From assembly GCF_001307805.1 (NCBI RefSeq), contig NZ_CP013862.1, positions 1,674,001 to 1,738,000 on the forward strand: a DNA stretch of 64,000 bases. Reading direction: 5' to 3'. This stretch comes from Lentibacillus amyloliquefaciens (lineage in GTDB: Bacteria > Bacillota > Bacilli > Bacillales > Amphibacillaceae). Each line of letters begins with the position of its first letter. Positions within the stretch are counted from its first letter, which is position 1. The notes beneath the pieces are model-generated. The model ran no database searches, was not told the DNA's origin, and was given only the letters and a program-made list of their open reading frames with translations. This document shows positions 35,834 through 44,503 of this stretch, piece by piece. The position numbers and the translations under genes are program-made.

Positions 35834-36022
35834 TTATTTAGCAGAATCCTTTTCCCGGGATTGCTTATCATCCTTCACGGTAAACGCTACTGAAAGATTC
35901 ATGAAAACAGGAAGCAAGCTCCACAGAAAGAAGCCCCATCTACCGGTAAAAATCGACAACAATAAAAAGAAAACAAGCACGACTGCAGAAATATACACCG
36001 TGATTTTTTGATATTTATTCAT
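35834..36022 (-). CDS. Small membrane protein (62 aa)
   Basis: MNKYQKITVYISAVVLVFFLLLS and WGFFLWSLLPVFMNLSVAF form two helices; the tail is charged (KDDKQSREKD). GGAGGAG is 9 nt upstream of ATG 36022. The family is not recognised. It follows moaD on the same strand and could be co-transcribed. Confidence 0.6.
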   Translation of the reverse strand: MNKYQKITVYISAVVLVFFLLLSIFTGRWGFFLWSLLPVFMNLSVAFTVKDDKQSREKDSAK

Positions 36023-36097
36023 TGACACTCTCCTCCTTCAAATAACGTTAAACCCGGATATAAAACGTTTTGAGTGTCTTAGCTGTAACCGATAAAT

Positions 36098-36331
36098 TCA
36101 TCCGCCGCTGACCGGTGGAATAAATGCTACAATATCACCGCTTTTTAACATCGTGTCTTCATTGGAATACTCTTCATTAACCGCTGTCATAGCATTATCC
36201 AGATTAGCCAGGTCAAACGTTGACTTCAGCCTCGTTTTAAGTTCATTCACGGATAAGCCATCTGCTTCCACATCAACCTTTTCACTTCCGGCAGCTTCCT
36301 GAAGCTCTGCAAAAAACAGAACGTTAATCAT
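36098..36331 (-). CDS. moaD: Molybdopterin synthase small subunit
   Basis: A 77-residue ubiquitin-like protein that ends in the required GG (IPPVSGG), the site of thiocarboxylation for sulphur transfer. MoaD supplies sulphur to MoaE in molybdopterin formation. GAGGAGGAG precedes ATG 36331, which overlaps the end of moaE by 8 nt. Confidence 0.93.
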   Translation of the reverse strand: MINVLFFAELQEAAGSEKVDVEADGLSVNELKTRLKSTFDLANLDNAMTAVNEEYSNEDTMLKSGDIVAFIPPVSGG

Positions 36332-36797
36332 TGTACATCTCCTCCTCGGATGGAATTTTTTTATCATAAGACGTATTTTCCTTTTGATCGCCTATCCATT
36401 GTGTTCCATCTTCCCAATGTTCTTTTTTCCAAATCGGCACAATTTCTTTAATCCGTTCAATGGCATAACGGCTTGCTTCAAATGCATCCGCGCGGTGAGG
36501 CGTTGAAACAGCAATAACAACCGCTATGTCGGTAATCTCAAGCCTGCCGATTCGATGTGCAATAGCAGTGTCGGTATTTCCCCACTTTTCCTCAATTTCA
36601 TCAGCAATTTGCGCCAATTTCTTCTCAGCCATTGGCACATAAGACTGATATTCCAGGAATAATGTCCGTTTTCCTTTTGTGAATTCTCGAACAGTTCCGA
36701 TGAATGTGTTGACGGCACCCGCTTCGTTGCGGGTAACTTTCTCGATACAGTTATTCGGGTCAATCGGTTCTTGTGTCAGCCATACTTTTTTATCCAT
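36324..36797 (-). CDS. moaE: Molybdopterin synthase catalytic subunit
   Basis: A 157-residue MoaE with AVNTFIGTVREFTKGKRTLFLEYQSY and RIGRLEITDIAVVIAVSTPHR. The active-site lysine region is RIKEIVPIWKKEHWEDGTQWIG. It converts precursor Z to molybdopterin with MoaD. ATG 36797 follows AAGGGG. It overlaps mobB by 8 nt and moaD by 8 nt, indicating tight coupling. Confidence 0.95.
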   Translation of the reverse strand: MDKKVWLTQEPIDPNNCIEKVTRNEAGAVNTFIGTVREFTKGKRTLFLEYQSYVPMAEKKLAQIADEIEEKWGNTDTAIAHRIGRLEITDIAVVIAVSTPHRADAFEASRYAIERIKEIVPIWKKEHWEDGTQWIGDQKENTSYDKKIPSEEEMYND

Positions 36798-37296
36798 TAG
36801 CACCCCTTCTTATCTGTTCGGCGATTACGGCTCTATCTTTTTGCAGATGAGTCATGTCAAAAATGGGGTAGCTCTTGTCCTCTACTATATCCATATCCCA
36901 AGCCCCTACAGCTATTATATTCGAAAGCTCATGCAAAAGCGACAGGTCCGTTTCATGTCGAATAAGTACAATTTTAGGATATTCGTATGTCTTGTACCCT
37001 TCGACCAATAATACATCAAGGGAAAATTTGCTGTACATTTCAATTAAATCCTTCAGTTCAAATGGCGTATTAAGCGTCAGCTGTGTCAGGTTTTCTCCCT
37101 GTACACCACTGATAACCGAACCTGATTCCAGATGCTGTTGGCTGTCTGTCCCCGCTCGCATATCCGGCTCACCGCCATGTCCATGATGTTTTAATGATCC
37201 GACGTTTAACCCTGTTTCGGAAAAATACCGGATCAGCTGATTTATGAGCGTGGTTTTCCCGGACCTTTTGTAACCGGCTATCTGACAAATTTGCAT
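36790..37296 (-). CDS. mobB: Molybdopterin-guanine dinucleotide biosynthesis protein B
   Basis: A 168-residue P-loop protein, MQICQIAGYKRSGKTTLINQLIRYF, with the MobB pattern SLKHHGHGGEPDMRAGTDSQQHLESG. MobB binds GTP and assists conversion of Moco to the dinucleotide form. GGAG precedes ATG 37296. The upstream moaA/moeA/moeB genes often found here are absent, so the operon holds only mobB-moaE-moaD. Confidence 0.9.
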   Translation of the reverse strand: MQICQIAGYKRSGKTTLINQLIRYFSETGLNVGSLKHHGHGGEPDMRAGTDSQQHLESGSVISGVQGENLTQLTLNTPFELKDLIEMYSKFSLDVLLVEGYKTYEYPKIVLIRHETDLSLLHELSNIIAVGAWDMDIVEDKSYPIFDMTHLQKDRAVIAEQIRRGANG

Positions 37297-37360
37297 GAAA
37301 ACAACTCCATTTGCTGATTTCCATAAAAATGGTTTTAAAAAGCTGTTAACAAAGCATATT

Positions 37361-37401
37361 AAAAAAAAGGCCGATTCACTGTGATGAATCAACCTTATTT
37401 T
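37361..37401 (-). terminator. Terminator of yitW
   Basis: GATTCA / TGAATC core stem with outer GG/CC pairs and a minus-strand run of eight T, 6 nt after the yitW stop. Confidence 0.82.
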
Positions 37402-37406
37402 AAAAC

Positions 37407-37718
37407 TTAATCCGGAATACCAAGTGCAATCTTGGCATAACGGGACATTTTATCTTTATCCCATGGCGGGTCCCAGACGATGTTCGCTTCGGTCTCTTGA
37501 ACTTCCGGAATATCTGAAAGTGCACGCTTGACATCCTGCTCAATATGAGCTGCCAGCGGGCAGCCCATTGCTGTCAGCGTCATGGTAACGGTACAAACGC
37601 CATTATCATCAAGATCTGCTCCGTAAATAAGCCCTAGGTTGACAATGTCAATTCCCAATTCAGGGTCAATAACATTCTCAAGAGCACCCATGATATTTTC
37701 TTCGAGAGCTGCTTCCAT
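37407..37718 (-). CDS. yitW: MIP18/DUF59 family Fe-S assembly factor (YitW/SufT-like)
   Basis: A 103-residue DUF59 protein with VIDPELGIDIVNLGLIYG and the reactive cysteine region TLTAMGCPLAAHIEQD, then VWDPPWDKDKMS. The family aids maturation of Fe-S proteins (SufT, PaaD-type). AAGGAGG precedes ATG 37718. Co-located with yitV and yitU as in B. subtilis. Confidence 0.92.
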   Translation of the reverse strand: MEAALEENIMGALENVIDPELGIDIVNLGLIYGADLDDNGVCTVTMTLTAMGCPLAAHIEQDVKRALSDIPEVQETEANIVWDPPWDKDKMSRYAKIALGIPD

Positions 37719-37859
37719 GACAATCCCTCCTTCACTCTTCATAGTTTTATTTAAACATATTCCGACTCATATTTAAATGATTTTAATCACACATTGCTTC
37801 CACAGTCTGTGGTGCGGCAGATTATGATAACATTTCAACAGAGACGCTTTTACCGGACT

Positions 37860-38621
37860 TTATAAATGCTGCTTGAACCACTTGACTGTCTCCAGTATAG
37901 CATATCTGCTCACTTTATGATCGCGATTTTCTTCCTTGATAAAATGAATTTTTTCCTGATTGGTATAATAGTGTTTCGCTTCGTCATAAAATGTATAGGA
38001 GTGGTCAAATGGTACAACCGGATCACTTTCGCCATGCCAGAAGAGCAGTGGCCGTTCATTCAGCTTGTCCATTTGCCTGGATAGATCATAATGCTCAAGT
38101 CGTCCGTATAAATGACCAATCACTTCGTCGGTAACAGGCAGATCGCCCATTTTTTTAAAGCTGTCCACTAGTGTCTTCGCGTATATTTTTATTTTTGGTG
38201 ACCCCATGAGAATGCCTGCTGTGGTAATCCATGGATATTGAGTCAGAGCGGCCGCAGTTGTAATGCCGCCCATACTTGTACCGGCAACTCCAAAGCGGCC
38301 ATCCAGCACAAGCTGTTTTGAATCCAGCTCAGTTTTAATATCTTTCAGTTCCACTACATTCTGCATCACAATGTCCCAAAATGATATTTGCCTCTTTTTG
38401 CCGGATACCTTCTGTTCCCGGTCGCCGTGGAGCATACTGTCAGGTAAAATTACCCGAAAGCCTTCTTCTGCAAGCAAATAAGCAAGTGGCAAATTATGTT
38501 CTTTGGCACTGGTAAACCCGTGAAAATATGTAATCGTTGGCAGTGCTTCATTTTCTTTTGTCCGGTCGACAATAACTAAACACGGAACAGCTGCAATGGT
38601 TTCGTTAAATACGCCTATCAT
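37860..38621 (-). CDS. yitV: Alpha/beta hydrolase, YitV-like esterase
   Basis: A 253-residue alpha/beta hydrolase: oxyanion-side YFHGFTSAKEHNLPLAYLLAEEGF, nucleophile elbow GVAGTSMGGIT (GTSMG), acid/His end LLFWHGESDPVVPFDHSY and ENRDHKVSRYA. Colinear with B. subtilis YitV over its length. The start is set at ATG 38621 to match that protein; GGAGAG is about 12 nt upstream. An earlier start (38720) adds an unlikely leader. Substrate unknown. Confidence 0.85.
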   Translation of the reverse strand: MIGVFNETIAAVPCLVIVDRTKENEALPTITYFHGFTSAKEHNLPLAYLLAEEGFRVILPDSMLHGDREQKVSGKKRQISFWDIVMQNVVELKDIKTELDSKQLVLDGRFGVAGTSMGGITTAAALTQYPWITTAGILMGSPKIKIYAKTLVDSFKKMGDLPVTDEVIGHLYGRLEHYDLSRQMDKLNERPLLFWHGESDPVVPFDHSYTFYDEAKHYYTNQEKIHFIKEENRDHKVSRYAILETVKWFKQHL

Positions 38622-38753
38622 AATGACTGGTTTCTCTCCCATCAAAGTAACTGTACTTCTTATCATAATATGAAATTTTTGTAAAATGCAAACGAATGCC
38701 TTTACATATAACGTTATCACTTATAAACTAAATAGCATACGAGGTGAAAATCT

Positions 38754-39608
38754 ATGGAAAAACAGCATCTAATCGCATTGGATCTCGATGGAACATTGCT
38801 GACTGACAACAAAGAAATCAGTCTGCGCAATCAAGAAGCGATAAAAAAAGTACTTGAGGAAGGCCATATCGTTGTCATCGCAACCGGAAGACCGCATCGT
38901 GCAAGCATCGATTATTATCATACACTTGGACTTAAAACACCTATGGTCAATTTTAACGGTGCATTAGTCCATCATCCGACCGATAAAAAATGGGATGTGC
39001 TTCATAACCCGATGCCGGTGAGAACAGCCCACGGAATTGTTGATGCATGTTATGATCTCAATGTGAATAATATTGTGGCTGAAGTGATGGACAACGTTTA
39101 TTTGGACCAATATGATGAAAAAATCATTAATATTTTCCACTCCTCCCGTCAGGACTCGCCTTTCACAATCGGAAGCCTAAAAAATAAACTCCGGGAAGAT
39201 CCAACTTCAGTGCTGATTCATCCGAAAGAAGAAAACATTAATGAAATACGACGTCATCTTAATGATTACCATGCCGAGCTAATCGAACATCGGAAATGGG
39301 GCGCGCCCTGGAATATCATTGAGATCGTCAAAAAAGGTTTAAATAAAGCAGTGGGACTGCAAAAGATTGCCCACTATTACCATATACCGAAAGAACGAAT
39401 TATTGCATTCGGCGATGAAGATAATGACTTGGAAATGATTGATTATGCCGGCGTTGGTGTCGCGATGGGCAATGCCATCACTGAGCTGAAATCTGTTGCC
39501 AAACACGTGACTGACGATAACGAAAACGATGGAATCGGAACATTCTTGGATGATTATTTAAAGCTCTCATCCAGCGGCATTAAGTCGCCCAAACTTACCA
39601 ACCTCTAA
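38754..39608 (+). CDS. yitU: Cof-type HAD phosphatase (YitU-like)
   Basis: A 284-residue HAD-superfamily protein of the Cof branch: motif I LIALDLDGTLLTDN, motif II VIATGRPH, lysine in KGLNKAVGL, and motif IV IAFGDEDNDLEMIDYAGVGVAMGNA. Cof enzymes dephosphorylate small phosphorylated metabolites. GAGGTG precedes ATG. It is divergent from yitV, a pairing conserved in Bacillaceae. Confidence 0.92.
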   Translation: MEKQHLIALDLDGTLLTDNKEISLRNQEAIKKVLEEGHIVVIATGRPHRASIDYYHTLGLKTPMVNFNGALVHHPTDKKWDVLHNPMPVRTAHGIVDACYDLNVNNIVAEVMDNVYLDQYDEKIINIFHSSRQDSPFTIGSLKNKLREDPTSVLIHPKEENINEIRRHLNDYHAELIEHRKWGAPWNIIEIVKKGLNKAVGLQKIAHYYHIPKERIIAFGDEDNDLEMIDYAGVGVAMGNAITELKSVAKHVTDDNENDGIGTFLDDYLKLSSSGIKSPKLTNL

Positions 39609-39647
39609 AAATTTCCTGTAATATAAGCTAAATATAAGACCACACTA

Positions 39648-39685
39648 CGAGTGAACGCCAAGATAGCGTTCACTTCTTATTTGTT
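39648..39685 (+). terminator. yitU terminator
   Basis: GTGAACGC / GCGTTCAC stem with TTCTTATTTG downstream. Confidence 0.8.
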
Positions 39686-39752
39686 TTGATGATTTTCCAG
39701 CACAAGAGGCAACTTGCGTCTGGAATGGTGTATTCCAAGGGAGGAATTACCG

Positions 39753-39902
39753 ATGGGAAAACAAAGCAAATCACGACGATTCAGCCAGCATAGTGCTGAT
39801 TCCGTCCGAAAGCATGATGAGGTTTTTCCGTACAGATCGCGTTACTCTGATGTAAAAGAAACACAGGATCAAGCTGACCGCAACACGTTAGGAGGGGTTT
39901 AA
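39753..39902 (+). CDS. Small hydrophilic protein (49 aa)
   Basis: MGKQSKSRRFSQHSADSVRK followed by an acidic-aromatic tail ending RNTLGGV. GGGAGG is upstream of ATG 39753. The end of this gene holds the ribosome site (AGGAGGGG) of the next gene, two bases after its stop, so the two are coupled. No family is recognised, but basic, low-complexity proteins of this type are common in spores. Confidence 0.6.
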   Translation: MGKQSKSRRFSQHSADSVRKHDEVFPYRSRYSDVKETQDQADRNTLGGV

Positions 39903-39904
39903 AA

Positions 39905-40111
39905 ATGGCACAGCAGCAAAACAACAATCTCATGCAGCGCGCCAGAAATGCCGTCAATCAATTAACCAATGCTCAAGGCAATGCCAACCAGCAGGAACAG
40001 CAGGCTGCGCAGAATGCAATTCAGGCTGCCAGAAACCAGGCATCGCCTGAAGAACAACAGCAGCTGCAGCAACTTGAGCAGCAATTGAGACAAAATAATC
40101 AATTGCAATAA
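39905..40111 (+). CDS. Gln/Ala-rich helical protein (DUF3813-like)
   Basis: A 68-residue protein with about one third glutamine: NLMQRARNAVNQLTNAQG and SPEEQQQLQQLEQQLRQNN. It is predicted to be a helical, coiled-coil-prone peptide and resembles small DUF3813-type Bacillus proteins (the start NNNLMQRARNAV). Function unknown. Coupled to the upstream gene. Confidence 0.6.
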   Translation: MAQQQNNNLMQRARNAVNQLTNAQGNANQQEQQAAQNAIQAARNQASPEEQQQLQQLEQQLRQNNQLQ

Positions 40112-40226
40112 CCTCCGTGAAAGCTGCCGGTAAACAAACAGTGCCGCAGCGAAAATGATTTTTCGGCATGTTAACGATCCACCATTCATCGATTGAGATG
40201 AAGCTCGGGATTCTAACATGCTTTTA

Positions 40227-40266
40227 GGCACCCTTGTCGAACACACGGCAAGGGTGTTTCCCTTTT
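40227..40266 (+). terminator. Terminator of the two small genes
   Basis: CACCCTTG / CAAGGGTG with TTTCCCTTTT downstream. The 40112-40226 interval has no gene. Confidence 0.8.
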
Positions 40267-40323
40267 CGTCATATTTCTGTTAAAATAAAAATTAAGCACG
40301 ATTGAAAATGGAGGGACAAACCT

Positions 40324-40587
40324 ATGGGCGTAAGAGCTGAAGCTACACCAAACCCAAATGCGTTGAAGTTTACAACCGACAGTCTGATTTTTGAAGGGGA
40401 CAGCAGTATCTCAGTAATGCCTGGCGACACCAGTGAGCATGACATTTTAAACGACCTGATGGAAGTAAACGGTGTCGATAACGTTTTTGGCTACCAAAAT
40501 TTCATTACCATCAACAAAGCATTCGATGTTGAATGGGACGAATTAGAGCCTAAAGTAATCGATGTCATTGAGGCATACGGCTACTAA
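40324..40587 (+). CDS. NifU N-terminal domain protein (Nfu_N)
   Basis: An 87-residue protein, VRAEATPNPNALKFTTDSLIFEG, the hallmark of the Nfu N-terminal domain. The acidic C-terminal half lacks the CxxC Fe-S-binding Nfu C-domain, so it may modulate Fe-S scaffolding without carrying a cluster itself. AATGGAGG precedes ATG. Neighbours yitW (Fe-S assembly) are 2.6 kb away. Confidence 0.88.
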   Translation: MGVRAEATPNPNALKFTTDSLIFEGDSSISVMPGDTSEHDILNDLMEVNGVDNVFGYQNFITINKAFDVEWDELEPKVIDVIEAYGY

Positions 40588-40624
40588 AAATACATAAGGG
40601 TCATTAAAAAACAAATGATTTAAT

Positions 40625-40662
40625 TAAACATCAAATTGCAAAGTCAATTTGATGTTTTTTTA
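40625..40662 (+). terminator. Terminator of the Nfu_N gene
   Basis: AACATCAAATTG / CAATTTGATGTT, loop CAAAGT, then TTTTTT. Confidence 0.9.
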
Positions 40663-40707
40663 TGGTTTTGAGGTTATTATTCCCGGCACCCATACAGAGT
40701 CTACAGC

Positions 40708-41283
40708 CTAACTAAAAGTCATGACATAAAAGATGAGTCCAATAGATAACGTAAGGGCGGCTGCTAATCCTGCCACAATCCCAATAAGGTTGGACTTCAA
40801 GGTGTAGCCCCTAAAATCCGATGCCGATTGTGAATCATCAACTTTTCTTACATGTAAATATAATGAAGTATTGACCAAAACCACCAAAAACAAAATTGTC
40901 ACCAGCATAAAACCGGCATCCGTCCGGACAACTGTATCAGTTGATCCACTGAGCCAGTTAGACTGAAGCAAAAATATACCGCTCAAAAGGAAGTTCATAA
41001 TTAAGCCTGAGTTATATTGTTTTCTCCACTCACTTCCCATCTTTTGCTTTTCATAGGATGCGACTTGCTCAAAAACGGGAAAGATTGATTTCGTTGACTT
41101 TCGTTTAATCCAACGCATCAGAGTATTCGCTAAAATAATGAGTCCTAATATAAAAAACATTTGTGATTCTGTTATCTCAAACATGCTCATAATTGTTATA
41201 TAAATCATAAAGAGAGCTATAATTAAAGCGTTTGTGATGGCTGCTTGCTTCCTTCTCATTACTTTCAATGTCTTTTGACCCAT
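40708..41283 (-). CDS. Integral membrane protein (191 aa)
   Basis: About five membrane helices (NALIIALFMIYITIMSMF; SQMFFILGLIILANTLM; SGLIMNFLLSGIFLLQ; AGFMLVTILFLVVLVNT; GIVAGLAAALTLSIGLIF). The basic N-terminus and WIKRKSTKS loop suggest a cytoplasmic N-terminus. GGGGGAGG precedes ATG. No family is recognised. Confidence 0.7.
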   Translation of the reverse strand: MGQKTLKVMRRKQAAITNALIIALFMIYITIMSMFEITESQMFFILGLIILANTLMRWIKRKSTKSIFPVFEQVASYEKQKMGSEWRKQYNSGLIMNFLLSGIFLLQSNWLSGSTDTVVRTDAGFMLVTILFLVVLVNTSLYLHVRKVDDSQSASDFRGYTLKSNLIGIVAGLAAALTLSIGLIFYVMTFS

Positions 41284-41439
41284 TTAATAACCTCCCCCTG
41301 AAGCCAGGAATACATCACGACGGATTTTTAAACAAATTCATTCGTCTCTTACATAACTATACGACCAAATAAAGGAAAAGTTTCAGTATTCACGTATTCA
41401 TAAGGCTCTTGTTTAAACTGATTTTTGTCACAACTTAAA

Positions 41440-41830
41440 TAAACTGCGAAGTAACTTTAGGTGAAGGGCAGTCGACTCCTGTGTGAAAGCGGGCAGCTTC
41501 TCGAGTCCCTTTTGCTGCTTGAATCGTTGTAAAATGTCTTCGAGATGACCTCTCGAGTCCCTTTTGCTGCTTGAATCGTTGTGAAATGTCTCCGAATCGA
41601 CCTCTCGAGTCCCTTTTACTACTTGAATCGCTGTGAAATGTCTCCGAATCGACCTCTCGAGTCCCTTTTACTGCTTGAATCGCTGTGAAATGTCTCCGAT
41701 CCGGTTTCTCGAGGGCCTGAGCAGGAAGTGTTTTGCTTCTGAGGAGGCTACAGCGTTGCCCTTAGGTGCGCGACTGCCCGGAACGGAAATCAACATAGCA
41801 CTTAACATCGACTGCGAAGTTCAACAGAAT
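41440..41830. repeat. Composite repeat with GGGCAGTCG/CGACTGCCC ends enclosing a 52-bp minisatellite
   Basis: Outer inverted ends GGGCAGTCG (41466) and CGACTGCCC (41771-41779). AACTGCGAAGT flanks both sides, shared with 34019. Inside, four full 52-bp units lie between CTCGAG at 41500, 41552, 41604, 41656 and 41708, each CTCGAGTCCC...CTGTGAAATGTC-type. The rest of 41284-41927 shows no gene. Confidence 0.85.
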
Positions 41831-41844
41831 TTAAAAAAGAACAT

Positions 41845-41902
41845 ACAAAAAACAGTTCAATTATGGCCAGCGCATAGCTGTAAGCCATAATTGAACTGTT
41901 CC
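41845..41902 (-). terminator. yitT terminator
   Basis: A 17-bp stem AACAGTTCAATTATGGC / GCCATAATTGAACTGTT followed on the minus strand by TTTTTTG, 26 nt after the yitT stop. Confidence 0.92.
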
Positions 41903-41927
41903 TCCTTGCATGGTTCTAAAGACTATA

Positions 41928-42770
41928 TTAATCCTTTCTGAATGACCCGAAGACGTTGGTTGTCTGGACAATGTTCGTGAATGCATTCGGATCAACTTCC
42001 CCGATAATCCGTTCAAGATCATATAGCTCAAAACGGGTCACAACTAGATACATCATACTTTTATCATCACGTGCATAAGCACCTTTTGCTGGTATAATCG
42101 TAATACCGCGCATCATCGTCTTATGAATGGCACTCTGCAGTTCTTCCGGTTTATGTGTGACAATCATAGCCGTTACTTTTGAATGACGTGTATGCAGCGC
42201 ATCAATAATGCGGGTTGTCACATATAGCGTCAGCAAAGTGTACAACGCGTTTTCCGGCTCATAAAGAAGCCCGGCCATGGCAATAATGACCGAATTCAAC
42301 GTTAAAAAGTAAATCCCAATTGGTCTGTCCTTCATACGGGACAGCACCATTGCCACAATATCCATACCGCCTGTCGAAGCACCATGCCGCAATGTCAGCC
42401 CAACACCAGCACCGCCAAGGACACCGCCAAAAACAGCGTTTAACATTATATCTTCAGATAGCTCAAAAACCGGCAGAACTTCAAGGGAGAAAGTCGTCAC
42501 AATAACTGAAATGATACTGTAGATTGTGAATCCTTTTCCGACTTTATACCAACCTAATATGGCAACCGGAATATTCAATACGAATAAAATAATACCGGTT
42601 GATAAACCAATTCCCAAAAAATCATTAAAAATACTGGAAAACAACTGAGCTGCACCTGTAAAACCGCTGGCGTAAACATTAGCGGATATCAGGAACAGAT
42701 TCAGCGACAGCGCATTCAGCACCGCGCCTAAAATCACAATAATGACTCGTTTTGCTTCAACTAAAAACAC
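41928..42770 (-). CDS. yitT: YitT family membrane protein
   Basis: A 280-residue YitT family member: five to six N-terminal helices (VIIVILGAVLNALSLNLFLI; GLSTGIILFVLNIPVAILGW; GGVLGGAGVGLTLRHGASTGGMDI) then a DUF2179-like cytoplasmic domain (KVTAMIVTHKPEELQSAIHKTMMRG). Function not established. GTG 42770 follows GGAGGG. It is divergent from degV/yitS, the B. subtilis order. Confidence 0.92.
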   Translation of the reverse strand: MFLVEAKRVIIVILGAVLNALSLNLFLISANVYASGFTGAAQLFSSIFNDFLGIGLSTGIILFVLNIPVAILGWYKVGKGFTIYSIISVIVTTFSLEVLPVFELSEDIMLNAVFGGVLGGAGVGLTLRHGASTGGMDIVAMVLSRMKDRPIGIYFLTLNSVIIAMAGLLYEPENALYTLLTLYVTTRIIDALHTRHSKVTAMIVTHKPEELQSAIHKTMMRGITIIPAKGAYARDDKSMMYLVVTRFELYDLERIIGEVDPNAFTNIVQTTNVFGSFRKD

Positions 42771-42877
42771 TAAAATGCCCTCCCTTTAATCCTACAGCAA
42801 TGATTATTTTTTTGACTATTCTTCAAGATAGCTTTAAACTAAAATAATAACTAATTCCAGTGAATGAGGGTGAAAAA

Positions 42878-43738
42878 ATGACTGTAAAAATCCTCGCAGA
42901 CTCCGCATGTGATCTGTCCGAGAATCATTATAAGACATATGACATTGAAATGGTACCTTTAACGGTTCACCTGGACGATCAGGAATATAAAGACAGTATT
43001 GAAATAAAACCAAAAACTGTTTATGACGCGATGCGGGAAGGCAAAACCCCGAAAACGTCCCAAGTATCGCCACAAGCCTTTAAAGCTATTTTTACATCCT
43101 ATGCTGAAGAAAATCAACCTTTAGTATATCTTGCCTTCTCATCAGAGCTCTCAGGTACATACCAAACCGCGAAAATGATGGAACAGGAAGTCAAGGAATC
43201 TTATCCCGAAGCTGAACTGCATGTTGTGGATTCAAAATGTGCTTCAATCGGTTACGGACTTGTTGTTCTTCGTGCCGCACAACTTGCCAAAGACGGGGCA
43301 GGGACTGATGAAATCATGGAAACGGCCGTCTACCACGCCAAATACATGGAACATATTTTCACTGTCGATGATCTTGAATATCTGTACCGCGGCGGACGTG
43401 TCAGTAAAACAGCCGCATTTGTCGGATCATTCCTTAAAATCAGGCCGATTCTGCATGTGGATGACGGAAAGCTTATACCGCTCGAAAAAATCCGCGGCAC
43501 CAAAAAGTTACACAAACGCATGTTCGATATTATAGAGGAACGCGGCAAAGATTTTTCCAATCAGACCATTGGCATCAGTCATGGCGATGACTATGAAACA
43601 GCCAAAAAAATAGCAGATGCTATCGAAGAGAAGTTCAACCCGGAGGACATCCTGATTGAAATGGTCGGATCAACAATCGGTGCGCACGCCGGTCCGGGCA
43701 CAATTGCTATTTTCTTTTTAAACAACGACTATAAGTAA
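42878..43738 (+). CDS. yitS: DegV family fatty-acid binding protein (YitS-like)
   Basis: A 286-residue DegV fold: VKILADSACDLSENHYKTYDIEMVPLTVHLD, TSQVSPQAF, LAFSSELSGTYQTA, YRGGRVSKTAAFVGSFLKIRPIL and GAHAGPGTIAIFF. DegV/FakB proteins bind one fatty acid and present it to the FakA kinase. ATG 42878 follows GAGGGTG at about 5 nt. The five in-frame codons before it are not needed. Confidence 0.94.
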   Translation: MTVKILADSACDLSENHYKTYDIEMVPLTVHLDDQEYKDSIEIKPKTVYDAMREGKTPKTSQVSPQAFKAIFTSYAEENQPLVYLAFSSELSGTYQTAKMMEQEVKESYPEAELHVVDSKCASIGYGLVVLRAAQLAKDGAGTDEIMETAVYHAKYMEHIFTVDDLEYLYRGGRVSKTAAFVGSFLKIRPILHVDDGKLIPLEKIRGTKKLHKRMFDIIEERGKDFSNQTIGISHGDDYETAKKIADAIEEKFNPEDILIEMVGSTIGAHAGPGTIAIFFLNNDYK

Positions 43739-43823
43739 CTGTTCTAATGCTCAAGCAATGTAAAAAATGGAGGGCCGAACAAATAAGTCTCCAGGCGTCC
43801 AATCAAAATCTTCAATTCATTTA

Positions 43824-43855
43824 AGGGTATCCAGTACATTCGGATACCCTTTTTC
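43824..43855 (+). terminator. yitS terminator
   Basis: GGGTATCC / GGATACCC with TTTTTC. Confidence 0.88.
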
Positions 43856-43883
43856 AGTTCGATTAAATCCTTTTTCGTTTATC

Positions 43884-44093
43884 CCGCATGTAACTGGCAG
43901 CCATCCATGAATCAAAGATTCACCAATTAGGATGAAAATAACTTTGGATTTTCATGGCAGTAAGACCCCTACCTCAAATGTTCGCGTGTACGATGAAGAT
44001 TAGGTGGGGGATGGCTTCCAGTAAATGTCCGATTCGTTCATCTAACAATCAGTGGGGGAAGAAAGACCCCCCACTGATTGAAGATTCACTTTA
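43884..44093 (-). repeat. Repeat A copy, inverted, longest form with an internal insertion
   Basis: CCGCATGTAACTGGCAG, then an insertion absent from the sister copy at 28782 (about 60 bp, with its own CCATGAA.. inverted pieces). GGCAGTAAGACCCC, variable hairpin, CCAGTAAATGTCCGATTC, hairpin 1 CAATCAGTGGGGG / CCCCCACTGATTG, and AAGATTCACTTTA follow. It fills most of 43739-44208. No gene follows its GTAAAG end directly. Confidence 0.85.
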
Positions 44094-44208
44094 TAAACCG
44101 GCCAAAACAGTACAGATATTCAAAAATATTTCAGTCATGATTTCGGAAATCGAGCCATATAGTTTATTAAGACAACCCGTACTTGAAACGAAAAAAGGAG
44201 TGACCTCG

Positions 44209-44400
44209 TTGAGTATATTTGAACTCATAACCATTTTTGAAACCGACCGGAATCAGCCGCCGGAATCCATTAACGCCCTGCTGGATTTTTATCAGCAAAA
44301 ATACATTACGGGTGAAATCGATATCATCGCTTATCGGAAGATCTATTATTACTTGCATCGGCAGGGCGCAGTGTCTTCCCATGAGTTTGAGTTTGCATGA
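44209..44400 (+). CDS. YppF-like protein (63 aa)
   Basis: A 63-residue protein from TTG 44209, ATTGAGT after GGAGTG (8 nt). It reads ...SINALLDFYQQKYITGEIDIIAYRKIYYYLHRQGA, matching the YppF-like pattern (N-LLDF..K-YI-GEI....YR). YppF proteins are small, soluble and of unknown function. Upstream bases in the same frame belong to the repeat and are not part of the gene. Confidence 0.75.
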   Translation: MSIFELITIFETDRNQPPESINALLDFYQQKYITGEIDIIAYRKIYYYLHRQGAVSSHEFEFA

Positions 44401-44503
44401 GTCATGAAAAATTCGGCTTTCCAGAGATACAATACCGGAAGTCAGACTTAAAGAAACCGCCGAACCAGCCAATTTCACGATTTAAAAAGGCGGAAACTGT
44501 GCA

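Noticed and set aside
37833..37862. A repeat B end near the yitV stop (ACGCTTTTACCGGACTTTATAA)
   Set aside because: Only a short piece matches and the GAAC end is lost; it could be chance.
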